From Acanthaster planci (Eukaryota > Echinodermata > Asteroidea > Valvatida > Acanthasteridae), in the NCBI RefSeq assembly GCF_001949145.1, contig NW_019091418.1, positions 648,611-712,610 of the forward strand: a stretch of DNA of 64,000 nucleotides. Direction: 5' to 3'. Shown here in pieces: positions 25,240 to 37,553 of this stretch; within the stretch, counting starts at the first letter, position 1, and the number at the start of each line of letters is the position of its first letter. Below the pieces are notes generated by a model. That model did no database searches. It worked only from the letters and a program-made list of their open reading frames with translations, and was not told the DNA's origin. A program made the translations under genes and the position numbers.

Positions 25240-28200
25240 GATGGCTGAGCTAATTCTGAGTCTGGCCTTTTGAGGGTATACCTGTGCGACGGAAAATTAC
25301 CGTGATTGGTGTTAGATGATAGAGGAATACTTCAGCCACTTAGTAGGATACACCCCAGTCCCTTGTGACAGGTCTGTTATTGTTTGTGTCACGTTTGAAC
25401 CAATTTGCACATACTCATGATAACGCAATGCTCAACACAAACAATGCTTTACCAGTTGACCAGATGTCTCGAATGTTTCTCATTCATAAGAATGGGTGTT
25501 CCTACTTGGTCATACTAACATAGAAATGCATATCCCAAATCATCAATGAATATGACGTGTATTTCCCACGGTCTGTTTACTGCAACTACTTTCGTCACTT
25601 TCTCTTTGTTTCCCTTTAACAAAAAAAAAACTCTCCACTGACCCCATCAATTCGGTATAGTTTACGTATTTTGGCAAAAATGGCAAGGAGATTTATCAAA
25701 AGAGTTAGCTAAAATATTTTTGCTCTGCACTCCAGCGCTTGAAACGTTGCAGTGTAAATTCTTGTCGTTGCTTATAATAACAGACCTTCTCCCCAGCTGG
25801 AGTCTTAATACTTGTTTAAAGTTAAGCTCATTCTTTGATTTTCATTTCAACTGTTACTCATTGATTGGTACTGGACTCTCCACTCTACGGACACTGACTC
25901 AATGTTGTGACATACTATTTTCTTTGTAGTACCAATTTACCTCAGGAACATATTGCTGCACTTTTGTAGAGGTGCGAACGCAAATGTGACTCAGTCAATC
26001 CACTCGTGTTCTATGTCGCACTGTTACGCATTACCGAAGGCCTGTTACCGTCAACAGCCAATTACTGCTGCTGCGTGGGTAATGCTTTGCTCGTCCGCCG
26101 CCCTTCTGAGCCACCTTTCACAAAATCTTGTCAAGGAAACACCTCGTATGCAGCTACCGACGCAAAAGCATTGTGGGGTATTTAAGCCGTGTCCGAATCA
26201 CTTTGCCACGACCGGAAATTGCACACAACTCTATGAGAACTGGCTGCGGCCACTATCATTGATTCGCGTATAATTTCAAGCTGCAAGTGATTCGGACACG
26301 GCCTCACTACCCTGATCAAACGCACCCACACTCAGTGTACAGGTTTCATGCGCACACGGAAGTTTTTACCTAACTCATTTGTCAAATGAGCTCAGTCCAG
26401 TAAGTGCTCCACAAAAAATTACATTGTAAATAATTTGCCCTCCCCATAGCTCTGTATGGGCTGTGGGGTAGGAGCCAAGGATAATGCGTGCAGTGCGGCT
26501 ATTGGCACAGTACTGGCGTACACACTGGGTATTCAGCGTGCGTTCTTAGTCCACTGCCTGAACTTTGTTCATGTTGTGTTCCCGGCCTGCTCGCATTGGC
26601 ACAATACTCATCCACCGACTGAAGGTGTTCAAACACAAACAGTCCAAAAGAGACTACATTGTGGCAGCGCCTGAAAACGCGCCCTTTCATTGTGTGTTGA
26701 CTGAGTTCCATTTTGGGGTCCCTCGTGGACGCGGAAAAATGAACGTAGGCTTTCTACAGCTAAATGTATTTTGCTGCCTGTCCCTCGCCCAGCTCAAAAA
26801 GGCGCACAAAGCTATTAAAAAGGAGAAACTAAAGCGTACATTGCTTTCTGTTTCCGTGTTGTGTTTGTTAAGTGTCAGATATGGTAAGAATCTTTCCACC
26901 TGCATATGACTCTCCACGCAAGACCGCGCGTAAGCACTTACTGCCATTCTGTTTCTGGTAACTATGTTCTATCAATGATGATGACGGTTCAAACACGCCG
27001 GAGCAGGGCTTTGTGCCAGGGTTACTTTAGGCATAATAAACGTGTAGTAACATGTATAGGGCCTATCCATGTTCAGCTTACTAACCCATGACCTTCAGCT
27101 TTCTAGGTGTTTTGAGTTGGCCGGCTACACTTGGGAAAAAAAGTAAATAATGGCCAGAATCTTGACTACGCCTTCGTAGTTATCTGAGGTGTGAGTGGAC
27201 CGCCCAAAACCTCAAGACTAGCCCATACTTTCAAGATGGCCCAGTGCATTTCACTCGCTCGACAGAAGATGTTTACTGTTCTTACTCTAATGAGATTTAG
27301 AATCATTGCTTGCGTCTACAAATTCCACCATTTAACTAGACAAGCTTGTCGGTCAGTGGGCGGGATATATATGCCCTTCAAACGCCCGTATAGGGCCGTC
27401 GTAGGTTAAGCCTGGTTTCCATTATGGTCGTTTATAACGCAGACGGAACACAAAACATCAAGACGCAGACAGTCGCGGAAGAGACCGCTATGTGGCGTCA
27501 TTTTATCAAAAAAACTTTTTAAAATAGTGTCCAAAACTCAGACAAACTTTGCAAAAAATGCCTTTTTGGTGTAAAATTTGTCAATGGTCAGCTATTTTGT
27601 TGACGATTGGGATGGCATATGCGAGTAATAAGGAGAAAATGTGTGGTACTAGGGGAGAGGAACATCGTAGTACGCCGGTCATGCCAGCGTGCGTGTTTGT
27701 ATAGGCCTACTCAGCGATTCAACAGAGACAGTCGGTAAAGTAGGAACCGGACTCAATTTTGCCGATCCGTCTGGGGCTGGTTTGCGTTGTCGGCGACACT
27801 TCCGTTTGACAGCTTCAAAGGTAAATCCAAGAAGAAGTGCCAAGGCGTACATACATGTATGTAATAAATGGACACAGACCGTGTCGGTTATTGGATAAAA
27901 TGCTCCAGATTTGATTTATTCCACTACTACTCTCCAACAACTTTCTGATGCCATCTCTCTCATTTTTAGTACAATGCTTTCGGCACAGTGATTAGGACCT
28001 GGTGGACAAGGTGTTGAACCGCATGTTTTACGAAATCGTTTCAGTATTGTCATAGTTACCCTTTGGTCAATCGATCAGTTGCTTAGCATCACGTACAGCC
28101 GCTTGTCCAACTTGAAACGCGGCAAAGAAACGCAGCGGTAGGTCGCTCTTATCTACATCTTGTTCAGCCTTGGCAGCCTATTTTATGACGCTCTTTTTGT

Positions 28201-29223
28201 GTTGAAAGCATGCTTCTAAATTTACTTCACTGACCATGTCCGAATAAAGAAGTGCTGGTATTTAAAAGAAATTTGAGTGTAAACCAAGGAGTGTTTTACA
28301 TATTCAGCTTGAACAACTTCCCATTAAATCCACTAGCAATGTAGGCCCTACCCAGTCGTGCAATGTATTACAGTATAATGATCTGCTCTCAGGTTCAAAT
28401 CGATGCAAAGCGTACTACAAAAACGATTGAATTTAGTTGAAGTGGTGTGACTGTTGCAATAAGGTATACGTTAATTTCATCAACCTGAAAAGTAACTAGA
28501 ATTTCTCAGTCACAATGGGCCATGCCCACAGCTATAGGGTGGTTGTAGAAACTGTAAAAACTTATTCCAATTATCGTGCCCTCACCAAACTGTCCTCACA
28601 CAATTTTCTCAATCTTCAAACTGTATTGTTAAAGAGCTGTAAAACACAGCATCTTCTCAAATAACTACCTAGTCCAGAAATTTTCTATGCCGCTTGGGGT
28701 TTTTGATGGCTTCCCCCCCCCCGACTAAAGGCTAGGCCCACTCAGCGTTTGGCAGTGGGAAAACTCTATTATTTCCCAACAATAGCCACAAGGATCATGC
28801 CTATTCTCCTCGTGATCACTTAGTCGATAATGCTGCCCATTACCTTCGGGTAAGATTCCAATGAACCCACGTTGATCCTATTTTGTTTTGAGCTACGTTC
28901 TGAAATCCCGTGTAAACATGGTTCAGAGTTCAACAGATCGCGAGGAATGTGATCATTTAACGTAATTACCCAGCGCCGGGGCTACTTAATTGTTATTAGC
29001 ACGGGTCGAAGGCTTGTCTGGACAATACAGCTTTAGTCCATAGCAAGGGTCGATACATAATGCTGCACCATTACTTAACTCAGGGCCGGAGTGAAAAAGA
29101 AATCACTGAAGATGATGCAAACTTCATTCTGAAAGCGTGAAAAACCCTACAGCTCATCAAATAGTCCTTACTGACTCCTTATTTTTAGAAAGTAAAGTGT
29201 GTAAAGATTTCCTGACATTTGCA
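25240..29223. other. Gene-free interval with a small foldback at 26186-26302
   Basis: The first few hundred bases should contain the P450 promoter, but no TATA box or clear element is visible. GCCGTGTCCGAATCACTT at 26186 is exactly complemented by AAGTGATTCGGACACGGC ending at 26302. This is a 117-bp palindromic element with 18-bp perfect ends. No exon with domain similarity was found; the longest open frames (under 115 codons) look random. Confidence 0.6.
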
Positions 29224-29376
29224 GCAAGATATGGGACGGAGAGACGCCCCTCCTTTTGTGCTGGTGATTGTTTGACAGGAATCTCATGAATTCTTTTCAG
29301 ACATGGGGGTGTTAGGTAACAATAGAATGTCTATAGGGATTGGACATGTGGGAAACCCCTCCGTCCCATATCCTGC
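29224..29376. mobile_element. MITE-like element, GCAAGATATGGGACGGAG family (copy 1)
   Basis: The element begins GCAAGATATGGGACGGAGAG and ends CCCCTCCGTCCCATATCCTGC, so the termini are inverted repeats of about 20 bp. The body includes GTGTTAGGTAACAATAGA and TATAGGGATTGGACATGTG, both of which recur in inverse orientation in the copy at 45395-45565. Two copies with the same ends and length (about 150-170 bp) define a family. There is no coding capacity. Confidence 0.85.
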
Positions 29377-32300
29377 CGGGTCTGTTTCCTGATGAAGCCT
29401 CCTTAGACACTGTGGCAAACAAAAGTAAACGTTAGCAAAAATGGCAAACGTTGGTTTCCTATATATTTTACTCATTTGACTAGAAGGCAGGAGTACTATA
29501 TAACGAATTGACGAACTTTGTGGGATATTATCCATGTTTGACATCAGATACGGAATTGATTCTATAGAAATTCGACTATGTTCAATTCGATCACATACCT
29601 AATTTTGCCCTTAGATTAATATCTTGATGTTTGCCATCTGTCGCAGAAGAGGCGGCTATAGTGGGTTTGAGCTTTGACATTATCTTTCTATAGGAATATT
29701 AAGCAAATTGAGTTCTACTCTGCTTTTAGCCTTACACAAAAAAAGAAACTTAATCGTATATTTGAAAGAAAGAGTTCCGTATGCGGACGCCACATGAGAC
29801 CCCGTCACAACACCCCCCCCAAGAAAAAACTTTGACACTGGTCTGAAAAATGCTGCGTTTTCTAAGTGAACGACTTGGTATTTTCCTCCCTAAATGGCAG
29901 GCAAATAGGTCTCTGTAGGGAATAACTACTGCCGTCCATATACGAATCTCTGATCCTTATTGGCCGTCATAATAGACATGTCAAGCGTTCAATACTTTCT
30001 TAGGGCATCTCATACTAGGCCCATGAGGATTTGCCAGTCACGCACGTAAAGGGAAAGAAAGTCTGCTTGAAATGAAAATCTGAAGTTATAGCAAAGCGAG
30101 CAATCTTTTTGCGTGTAATTATCTATGCCATAGCGTCCAAAAAAAGAATTTTAAGGCAATGGAATTTGTTAAAACTTACCGCTTGGGATAAAGTTTGCTA
30201 TTTTGAATCCCATGGGTCTTGTAAACAATCTTTATTTGCAGGTTCCTTCTCGTTGAAAATGTGGGGGCTTCTAAAATGCACCAACCAAGATCTGGCGCCG
30301 ATTGACATCTGCGTTTCCATGCACTTACAAGTGAGCCTCCAGTCCAAGTTCAGACCAGCCGCCGTGTGCTCGTGGGAATACCTGAACTTCGGCTTGTTGT
30401 TTGTAATCAATGCAAGCTAGGTCGCATTAAGAACGGTTTATCGCACCAATTATTATGCTGCCTTTCCCCCATGGATATTGGGTTATGAGCACACCTCTGT
30501 TTGTTTGCAAACTCACAGATGAAAGAAGTAAAAATATTGGTCCACCCACGTGTTTCGCAAGGTTCAACTGCAAAATTTCGTGAGCTTAACAAACATTGTC
30601 GATGCCAACCAGAAGAACTTCTGTCGCATAGGGAAGGGCAGAAATATTCCCGGAAACAAGGGGTGGGCTGCTGCTGGCCGGCTCTTAGCGGTGGGAAAAA
30701 TGCCTGCTTATACGGTGCCAACGGACAGGGAGGCTCACCGCTTGAATTAACACGGCCAGGTGCCTGCACTATCGGCACCATATGCAATCAAACGATACTG
30801 GAGTCTCACCGTTGATTTATTGAAGTGTTCCTGCACGTAATTAGCCGTTGATTCGAACCGTGCACCCGTACTGCCATGCCACCGGTGCTATCGGTTGATC
30901 CAGAAATCCTCATTATTCACCCCACGTAGCGCTGCTACAAACACTTTTTTTTTGCACGATGGCACATCAGGCACGGTTGAATCCTCTATTGACAGGAAAA
31001 CACTCTTTTCTCTCCGTTCAAGGACCCGTTCAGTGACATCTTTTCACGGGTCACGCTCGAAAACTTTTGTTGGGTCGTTTGCCCCTGCGAGCAAGGCTAT
31101 TCGAAGAGTCACAAAACACGCCTCCCTTTCTGAGCCACAATGACCGGGTGAAGATTCGGAAAACAAGGCCACCATCAACACAAACGGCTGAAATTCACGA
31201 CCTGATGTTCAGGCATCAGTGTATCTATGCGGGATAAACGTGCACAACATTATTTAGCAGCATCACAATTAGGAAAATACAGTCCCAGACTCAGGTGCAC
31301 ACTTTCGTGAACTCCGATATTGGGGCATGCAATCCAAACAAATGGAACAAATGGCAGCTCAACGTATGCAGTACATTTCCCGACAGCAACGGATAAGCCA
31401 TGTTTATGCAAGGTGCAAGATATGTCAATATTTGTATAATGCACACGCAGTCGTGTATGGGAGAGAAACTGTTCTACCACCTAAAGCTGTCGGTTGCATA
31501 TTGCTGATAATTGTATTTATGTCCACATGAATTCAGATGAGTGCACCATGCGCTTTCGGTTTTAGCTTAGTGCGTGGAAGTTACTACACAATCAGTTGTA
31601 ATACCAACGGCCCCAGGATTTGTCGGGGTGGGGCTCGGGGCTGGAATTTACCCCACAGATTTCATGATTCCCAGGTCCCTCTCCAGTGCACTACACACGG
31701 CTCTGGGATTGGGAATGGACGGCCGGAGAAGTTAGGATGTAGGTTTGTCTTGTTTCGTCATTTTTCAAGAAGTTAAAATGAAAACCTTTTAGGGGGCAGC
31801 CCCAGAGGACCCCCGCCCCCAAGGTGTGCCACTTTACAACGGGTGAAAACCAAACCAGTGTCGTAGTCCATGCGTCGGGAGGATTGCTATGTTTGTTCAG
31901 AGGATCATACTTTGAACATAATACCCTTTCCCCCAGTAGTAAAATAATTTTGAGAGTCTGGCGGGAACCTGTGTGCTGCAGCTTCATTGATGCAGTTGCG
32001 TAGGCTGTTACCAGGGCCCTTGTTACAATATCGAAATAGAAACCTTTGGCAAAAAGACTGATCTCCACAATGAAACTTTTCACTTGGGCACAGTGCTCAG
32101 AGACAAATTCCGGTAAATGAAAAGTGAAAGAAAATGTTTAGATAAATATTTATTGCTACACAAAATAAATGTCACGGTGGGCTAGGTTTTTGTGGCTTAA
32201 CTGCCTGATTTTGCCCAATATCGCCATAGTGAATTGTTTTCATCACGGAGGTAGTGATTCTACCTCCATGTTTTAAGAAGTGCTTAGACAAATTTGCGGT

Positions 32301-34281
32301 CATTCCAATAATACATTGAAAGTCAAACGTACTGTTCTTGCACCGCACCCTATTTTGCAAGACAGGTAAAAAAAAAGTATACTTTTTTTCTCTATTGCGC
32401 TCGGTGCACGCAGGCTGAAGCCATGAACTTCAGATTACCGTAACAATAAAACCCTAATGTCTGATTGAGTTCAAAGTTCACATCTGTAATCATAAGGGCT
32501 GTTTTTACGTGCATGCATGCTTGTTTTACTGTTGGTTGCAGTCATTATTTTTGGCTAATGATGTCATATTTTAAGCGTGACATAGGTAATAACCTTTTGC
32601 AATAACATATCCCAAAAAACCGTTTGGTGAAACGTTCAATACTCAAGGCTTTTGAATAACAAGCTTTCCATTTCTTGCACTATTATTGGAAGATTTAATA
32701 GGAGGAGATCCATACACACAGAAGTTTTCTATTTAGAGTCAGTAACATAAAATGTTTACTCCGTTTGAGTTGCAAGAAATCATACATTTTGCAAACCTAC
32801 ACTCTTATCGGTGACAGTAGTAATAAAATGGCAGCATCTTTCTGACGCGTTCAATCTTGCCACAAAATACATAAACATGAGCGGTGCAGATATTTATCCC
32901 ATTCCAACTCAAATTATGCATAATTACTATTTGGTAAATGCCAAAGCAAAGCAAATTTGACGTTGTGAAACATTTGCAGCGAATTTAACTTTCTTTGCAA
33001 AATGGTGGCATGAGTTTTGATCTTACTTCACAAAACTGGAAGTATTCGTAGTGCGCGAGAAACCAAACCTGATTTTTTTTTTAAATCCACCCCAGCTTCA
33101 AGCACCCTCTCGCCGGCTCAGAAGAGACAAACTAGTGGGAAATAAATTTCAAACTGGACTAAAGACGCGCAAGGCGCACACGGGGAAACCGTATCAGTAT
33201 AGCGGAGGCCGATTCGGGGGGGGGGGCAAACCCTCCCTTTTCACTAAAAAAGGAAGGAGAAGCAAATAGAGGGGCCATAATGCCTAAAATTGGACAATAG
33301 AAGGCCCAGAATCCAATTCAGTTCTTGAGACCCAAGCCCAAGTGCACGAGGGGCATTTTACCACTGTTGCTTTAGTCCCCCCCCTTGGAAAATCCCGAGT
33401 TACCCCCCCGTTGAAAAATCCTAGATCCGCCCCTGTGAAGAGCTTACGCAAATATGAAAAGAATCAAAAGAGTAGATCGGCAGTGCGTTTCTTTTATCTA
33501 TTCTGAAAGCACGAATGGAGAACAAAAAGACAAGGCCGTCGTAGGTTATGTACTGGGAGAAAAATGCATTCAAACAACGTTTAGTTTGTGAAGTGCAGCC
33601 GCGTTCAACTGCACTGCGTATGAATACACTGTGCATTGCACACTTGGCACTGCAAGAATCCCAGTTTACATCACATGATTATCGTTATTTCGCTGCTGTA
33701 CGATGCTTAATTGCTTGTCTCTAAATTATACCTTGCACCTACGAAAATAAATTGTGCGCTGTATTGTGAATCAGCCTTATTGTGTACGAATGTGAATGCA
33801 TGCGAAGTGCTGAATACATTATTATCAGCACTTGATGTTTTGTGCGACCATGAGAAATCACAAAAAAATTAACCAAAACAACGTTCATCTTAAAGACCAC
33901 CCCAAAAATAATTATACAATTGCCTATATGAAATTCTAACGTTTGAAGTGAATTCTTTTTTTTTAGCCGGCAGTGGGCAAGTTAAAAGCGCAGCTACACT
34001 GAATTAATCTCTCTTAGACACACCTTTTTGTAACTTTATGGGCATCCTGAAAATCATAGGGTCACGTGACGTCCTGCTTTGGTCTTGTGCAAAAAGCTAA
34101 GGGTCTTTTGTAAAAAATAATGACCTCCTACAAAATGAACAATGAAGAAATCTACCGAGGAAAATAAGTTAGCTGGGCTCTCTTCCACGCAAGTATAACA
34201 CATTAAACTTAAATAACCGCATGTGTACCATTGCATGGATCAAGGCTACGGGGCAGATCAAGGATTCATTTTGGAGTTTTT
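29377..34281. other. Gene-free interval
   Basis: Nearly 5 kb in which neither strand shows an exon, tRNA or other RNA gene that I can support. Several short poly-C/poly-A runs occur (for example 33220-33235 and 33380-33410). No structured repeat was confirmed. Confidence 0.55.
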
Positions 34282-34551
34282 GCCCTGCCCGATGTGTATG
34301 TCAATACTGTGTATTCAGTGTTTGCCCCTGAGGGCTCGTGAAAAAGCGTACTCAGGTGGGACTCGAACCAACGACTTCCTGCTTACCAAGCTAGCCTGTG
34401 TCGGCTGGCTGGTTCGAGTCAGAAGTAGCAGCGCGTACCGCGGACAACTATGGATTTGCATCGGGAAGATGTTTGTACGCTTGGGGTTTTTTTCACCAGC
34501 CTTCGGGGGCAAAACTGAGTATACAGTGTTATCATGCACGTCGGGCAGGGC
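34282..34551. mobile_element. Foldback DNA element, 270 bp, with tRNA-like inner inverted repeat
   Basis: GCCCTGCCCGATGTGTATGT at the left pairs with ATGCACGTCGGGCAGGGC at the right, and the pairing extends inward about 60 bp (CACTGTGTATTCAGTG... against ...ACTGAGTATACAGTGTT). A second, inner inverted pair is formed by GGACTCGAACCAACGAC and GGCTGGTTCGAGTC. The inner pair resembles a pol III box B in each direction. Open frames of 115 and 93 codons crossing it on opposite strands are by-products of the palindrome. Confidence 0.85.
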
Positions 34552-35224
34552 CAAAAAAATCCAAAAGTAATTAACTTCTCCCCGGTGCAAATCCATGTTT
34601 GGATCCAGGATTGCTTTCCGAATGACTTACGATTTTTTTGGGGGGGGATTAGTGTGTATTGACATTGTTTAACCCATTAAATCTTTTCGCTTTGTCCTTA
34701 ACCTAAAACCAAATAAGATCCTTGAGGCTTTATACCTTTAGGGGGAATACCTTTGCACGTAGACCGCTAAAAAGGAGCAATGAGTGGGGGAGGGGTCGGC
34801 CCCCCCAAACCTCCTTGATCTGCAATTGCGCATGTGCAACCGACCAGCCTCATTTCTAAATCAATGCTTCATTATCACTGATGTATGAACCACTTGTGTA
34901 AAATACGCTGTTGAATTTAATTTAAGCATATTCCTCACAAGACAATATTGAACAGTAAAAATTTTGCCCAAGCAAAACTTGACTTTTCATTGAGTGTTTG
35001 TCTTCTCGAAATCGGAGAGTAAATAAGGAGTTCAAGCAACGAAGGCTCTCAAGGTGGAATTTGGGTAAATCCGTGTTTGGCTTCGTTTCATCAGCGCGTG
35101 AAAAACGCGCAGAATACTCCAAGTAGCAGAGCTTGTTTCAATCTGCAGGGGTATGAAAAAGAGAGCTTGCTGAATCTGCAAACAGTTCACCTGAGGCTCC
35201 TTATGGGCCAATAATATATAGACG
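34552..35224. other. Gene-free interval
   Basis: No feature seen beyond homopolymer runs near 34640 and 34790-34806. Confidence 0.5.
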
Positions 35225-36340
35225 ACGTTAATTAAGCTGAAATAGTTGGAAGAAGTAAAGAAAACAAATTGCTTCATTTTCGAGAAAATTACCTCGTGTA
35301 TACTGACTACTGGCTTACCTTAGCGGCAATTCTGAAAACTATGCACATTAATCGTGCAAAGGGCCTGTTACTGACAACATTAGGCTAAAATCATCCTGAA
35401 TACGATAGAAAGCAATTTTATCCATTTTTGAGAAAATGACTTTGTAATGACTTCCAGGTAAGCTTTGCCCAAATCTGCAAATTATGCAATCAGAGTTTGC
35501 AAGAATAACCAAGTTTCGCTGAAAGCATTCGAAAAACTGTAGAGTAAAGCGTTTTTGTCCATTTCCAGAAAATAACCAAAATGTGATCATTGTCACAAAA
35601 TTTGCAATGCATAAAAAATGCTGATAGCTGACATAGTTTGACTGTAATGGTTCGGAAAGTGAAGAGTAGTCTTCTCGGCCAATTTCTAGAAAATTAACAC
35701 AGACTGACTACATAGGCAGAGGTGGCAGCAAGTCAAGTTTTGCAAGTCAAAGTACAATCACATGTCAGTTTCTGCAAGTCCAAGCCAAGTCGCAAGTTAA
35801 AACCTATAAGTTACAAATCAAGTTAAAAGTAACAAAGATAGTGACTTCAGTCCAAGTCGCAAGTCAAAACAAAGTTTGGCTGAAATCGTTCTGAGAAGTG
35901 AACAAACAAAGCAAGTTCGTTTTTTCCCCAGATAACCACACGCTGACCACAAAGTGAGCTTTTCTTAAATCTGCAAAAAAAGCATCCGAAGCGCCCACTA
36001 GGCCTATAGCTGCCACTCTTTGGCTAAAATAGTTTTTTAAAAAGTGAAGGAAAAGGCCATTTTGTTCATTTTCCTGACATTGATCCCTCCTGACCATTGA
36101 GTGATCTCTGATCTAAATCTCCCGGGAAGAACTGTGCAGGGTCTTGGACAAGGAAGCATCTGACCGAGTAGGGCTGAAATTGGCAGAAGAATGCGGTGGA
36201 AGAAGACGGTTTATGGTTTTCACCGACTGGTATGACAACTAGGTAACATTTTGTGAAATACTGTGGACTCCCTGTATGAGACTCAGGCTCCAACACTAAC
36301 TGACCAAAATTGTCCTCCATTGGATAAAGACTTTCAGAAA
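35225..36340. repeat. Degenerate satellite-like tandem array, ~110-150-bp units
   Basis: A recurring module reads, loosely, 'GGCTGAAAT...GAAGTGAA..AAAGC..TTTTGTCCATTTTC.AGAAAAT.AC', often followed by 'TGACCAC.AAGTGAGCTT....AAATCTGCAAA'. Starts are visible near 35235, 35385, 35510, 35625, 35876, 36022 and 36172. Between the fourth and fifth modules lies a run of CAAGTC/AAGTCAAA repeats (35730-35880). Sequence identity between units is low, so the array is old. The minus-strand frames that cross it are similar to each other only because of the repeats. Confidence 0.6.
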
Positions 36341-37553
36341 AAAATTATTTCCTAATTTTCAACAACAGGTGACCTTTGACCCCGGTCCTCTTGGGTCCGT
36401 TGCCCATATGGCCGAGTGTGACTGAAAGTGGCTGAAGTGAATTTCAGTTCCAGCAATTTGAAGCACATAATGGCGACATAAAGAAAGATATCGAACAGCG
36501 TAGATAAGGACTTAGTTAGCTAGTGATAAGGGATAAGCGATCGATCACGCCAGAGTACAGCACTAATGAATTCACTCAGAATTAGTGTCCCAGCTAGGCT
36601 TTGCATATGCACATAGGGGGCAGAGAGCCCTTTGGTAAAGGACTTGCAACTTGAACGAGTACAACTATAAATAAACAAATTCCATCATCAAAACTCGTGG
36701 AAGTACAGCAATACATGTTTCAAGAGACTTGGTCATTTAAATGACCCAGTAGTGCGCCAATCGGTATATAAACAAATCCATTAAAAAAGACCAACCCGAT
36801 TTCATAAAATAAAATATAATAAATTCCAATTTGCTTTGAATGAAACATGTTTTATTTGTTAAGAATTATAAATACATTTGCGGTTTGACGTTTGCTCAAT
36901 AAGACTGTTTTAATTTCAATGTATTTTGTCGAGGGTTTCAATTCTTTTTTTTTTGTCTGCTTTTTCTTACTATAAATCACCGACTTTCTGTTCCATTTCA
37001 AGGTGGAAAATAAAAGTGTTGATAGATTAATACGGTTTCCTTGATTCAAGCATTGTATATAGGTGGTAACATATAACTTCGTTATACAGTTTTCATCCAA
37101 TCGTCGAAAGCAGCACAGAATTTGAACGCCAATTTGGTGGTTTTTTAAGAGCATATTCGTTTCAAATTAATTAAAAACTAAATTGGAAATTTTATCTACA
37201 CCCCCAAAATTCGGGTGTCAAAGAGTCAGAGAGATATACAATAACCGGCAGTTCTGTTAGGAAACGTGAAATCCAATTTTGATTAATTGAAACACAAATA
37301 AAAAATAAAAGATTATCTTCCGCTATGAGTTTCCATTCCGGGGATACAGCATATAGGCCTATAGGAAACTGTGACATCTTTTAATTAATTGGAGACTTTC
37401 AGTTCTTTGGGGGTTTGATTTGACTCTATTCTTCTCTATTTTTATTTGCATTTGAATACTGAAAAGTTGACAATCTCTTGGTCTTTGATATGCTGTGATC
37501 TGATAATATTCGTAGAGGTGTAAGTTCATTTGGATACATTGCTCTGTCGATAT
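36341..37553. other. 3' flank of the EGF/C-type lectin gene
   Basis: AT-rich DNA with no exon. A minus-strand AATAAA (TTTATT at about 37441-37446) lies about 110 bp beyond the stop codon at 37554 and is a plausible polyadenylation signal. A second lies near 36850. Nothing else was recognised. Confidence 0.5.

Noticed and set aside
34315-34596. 93-codon minus-strand frame
   Set aside because: It lies almost wholly inside a palindromic element and has a mirror frame on the plus strand.
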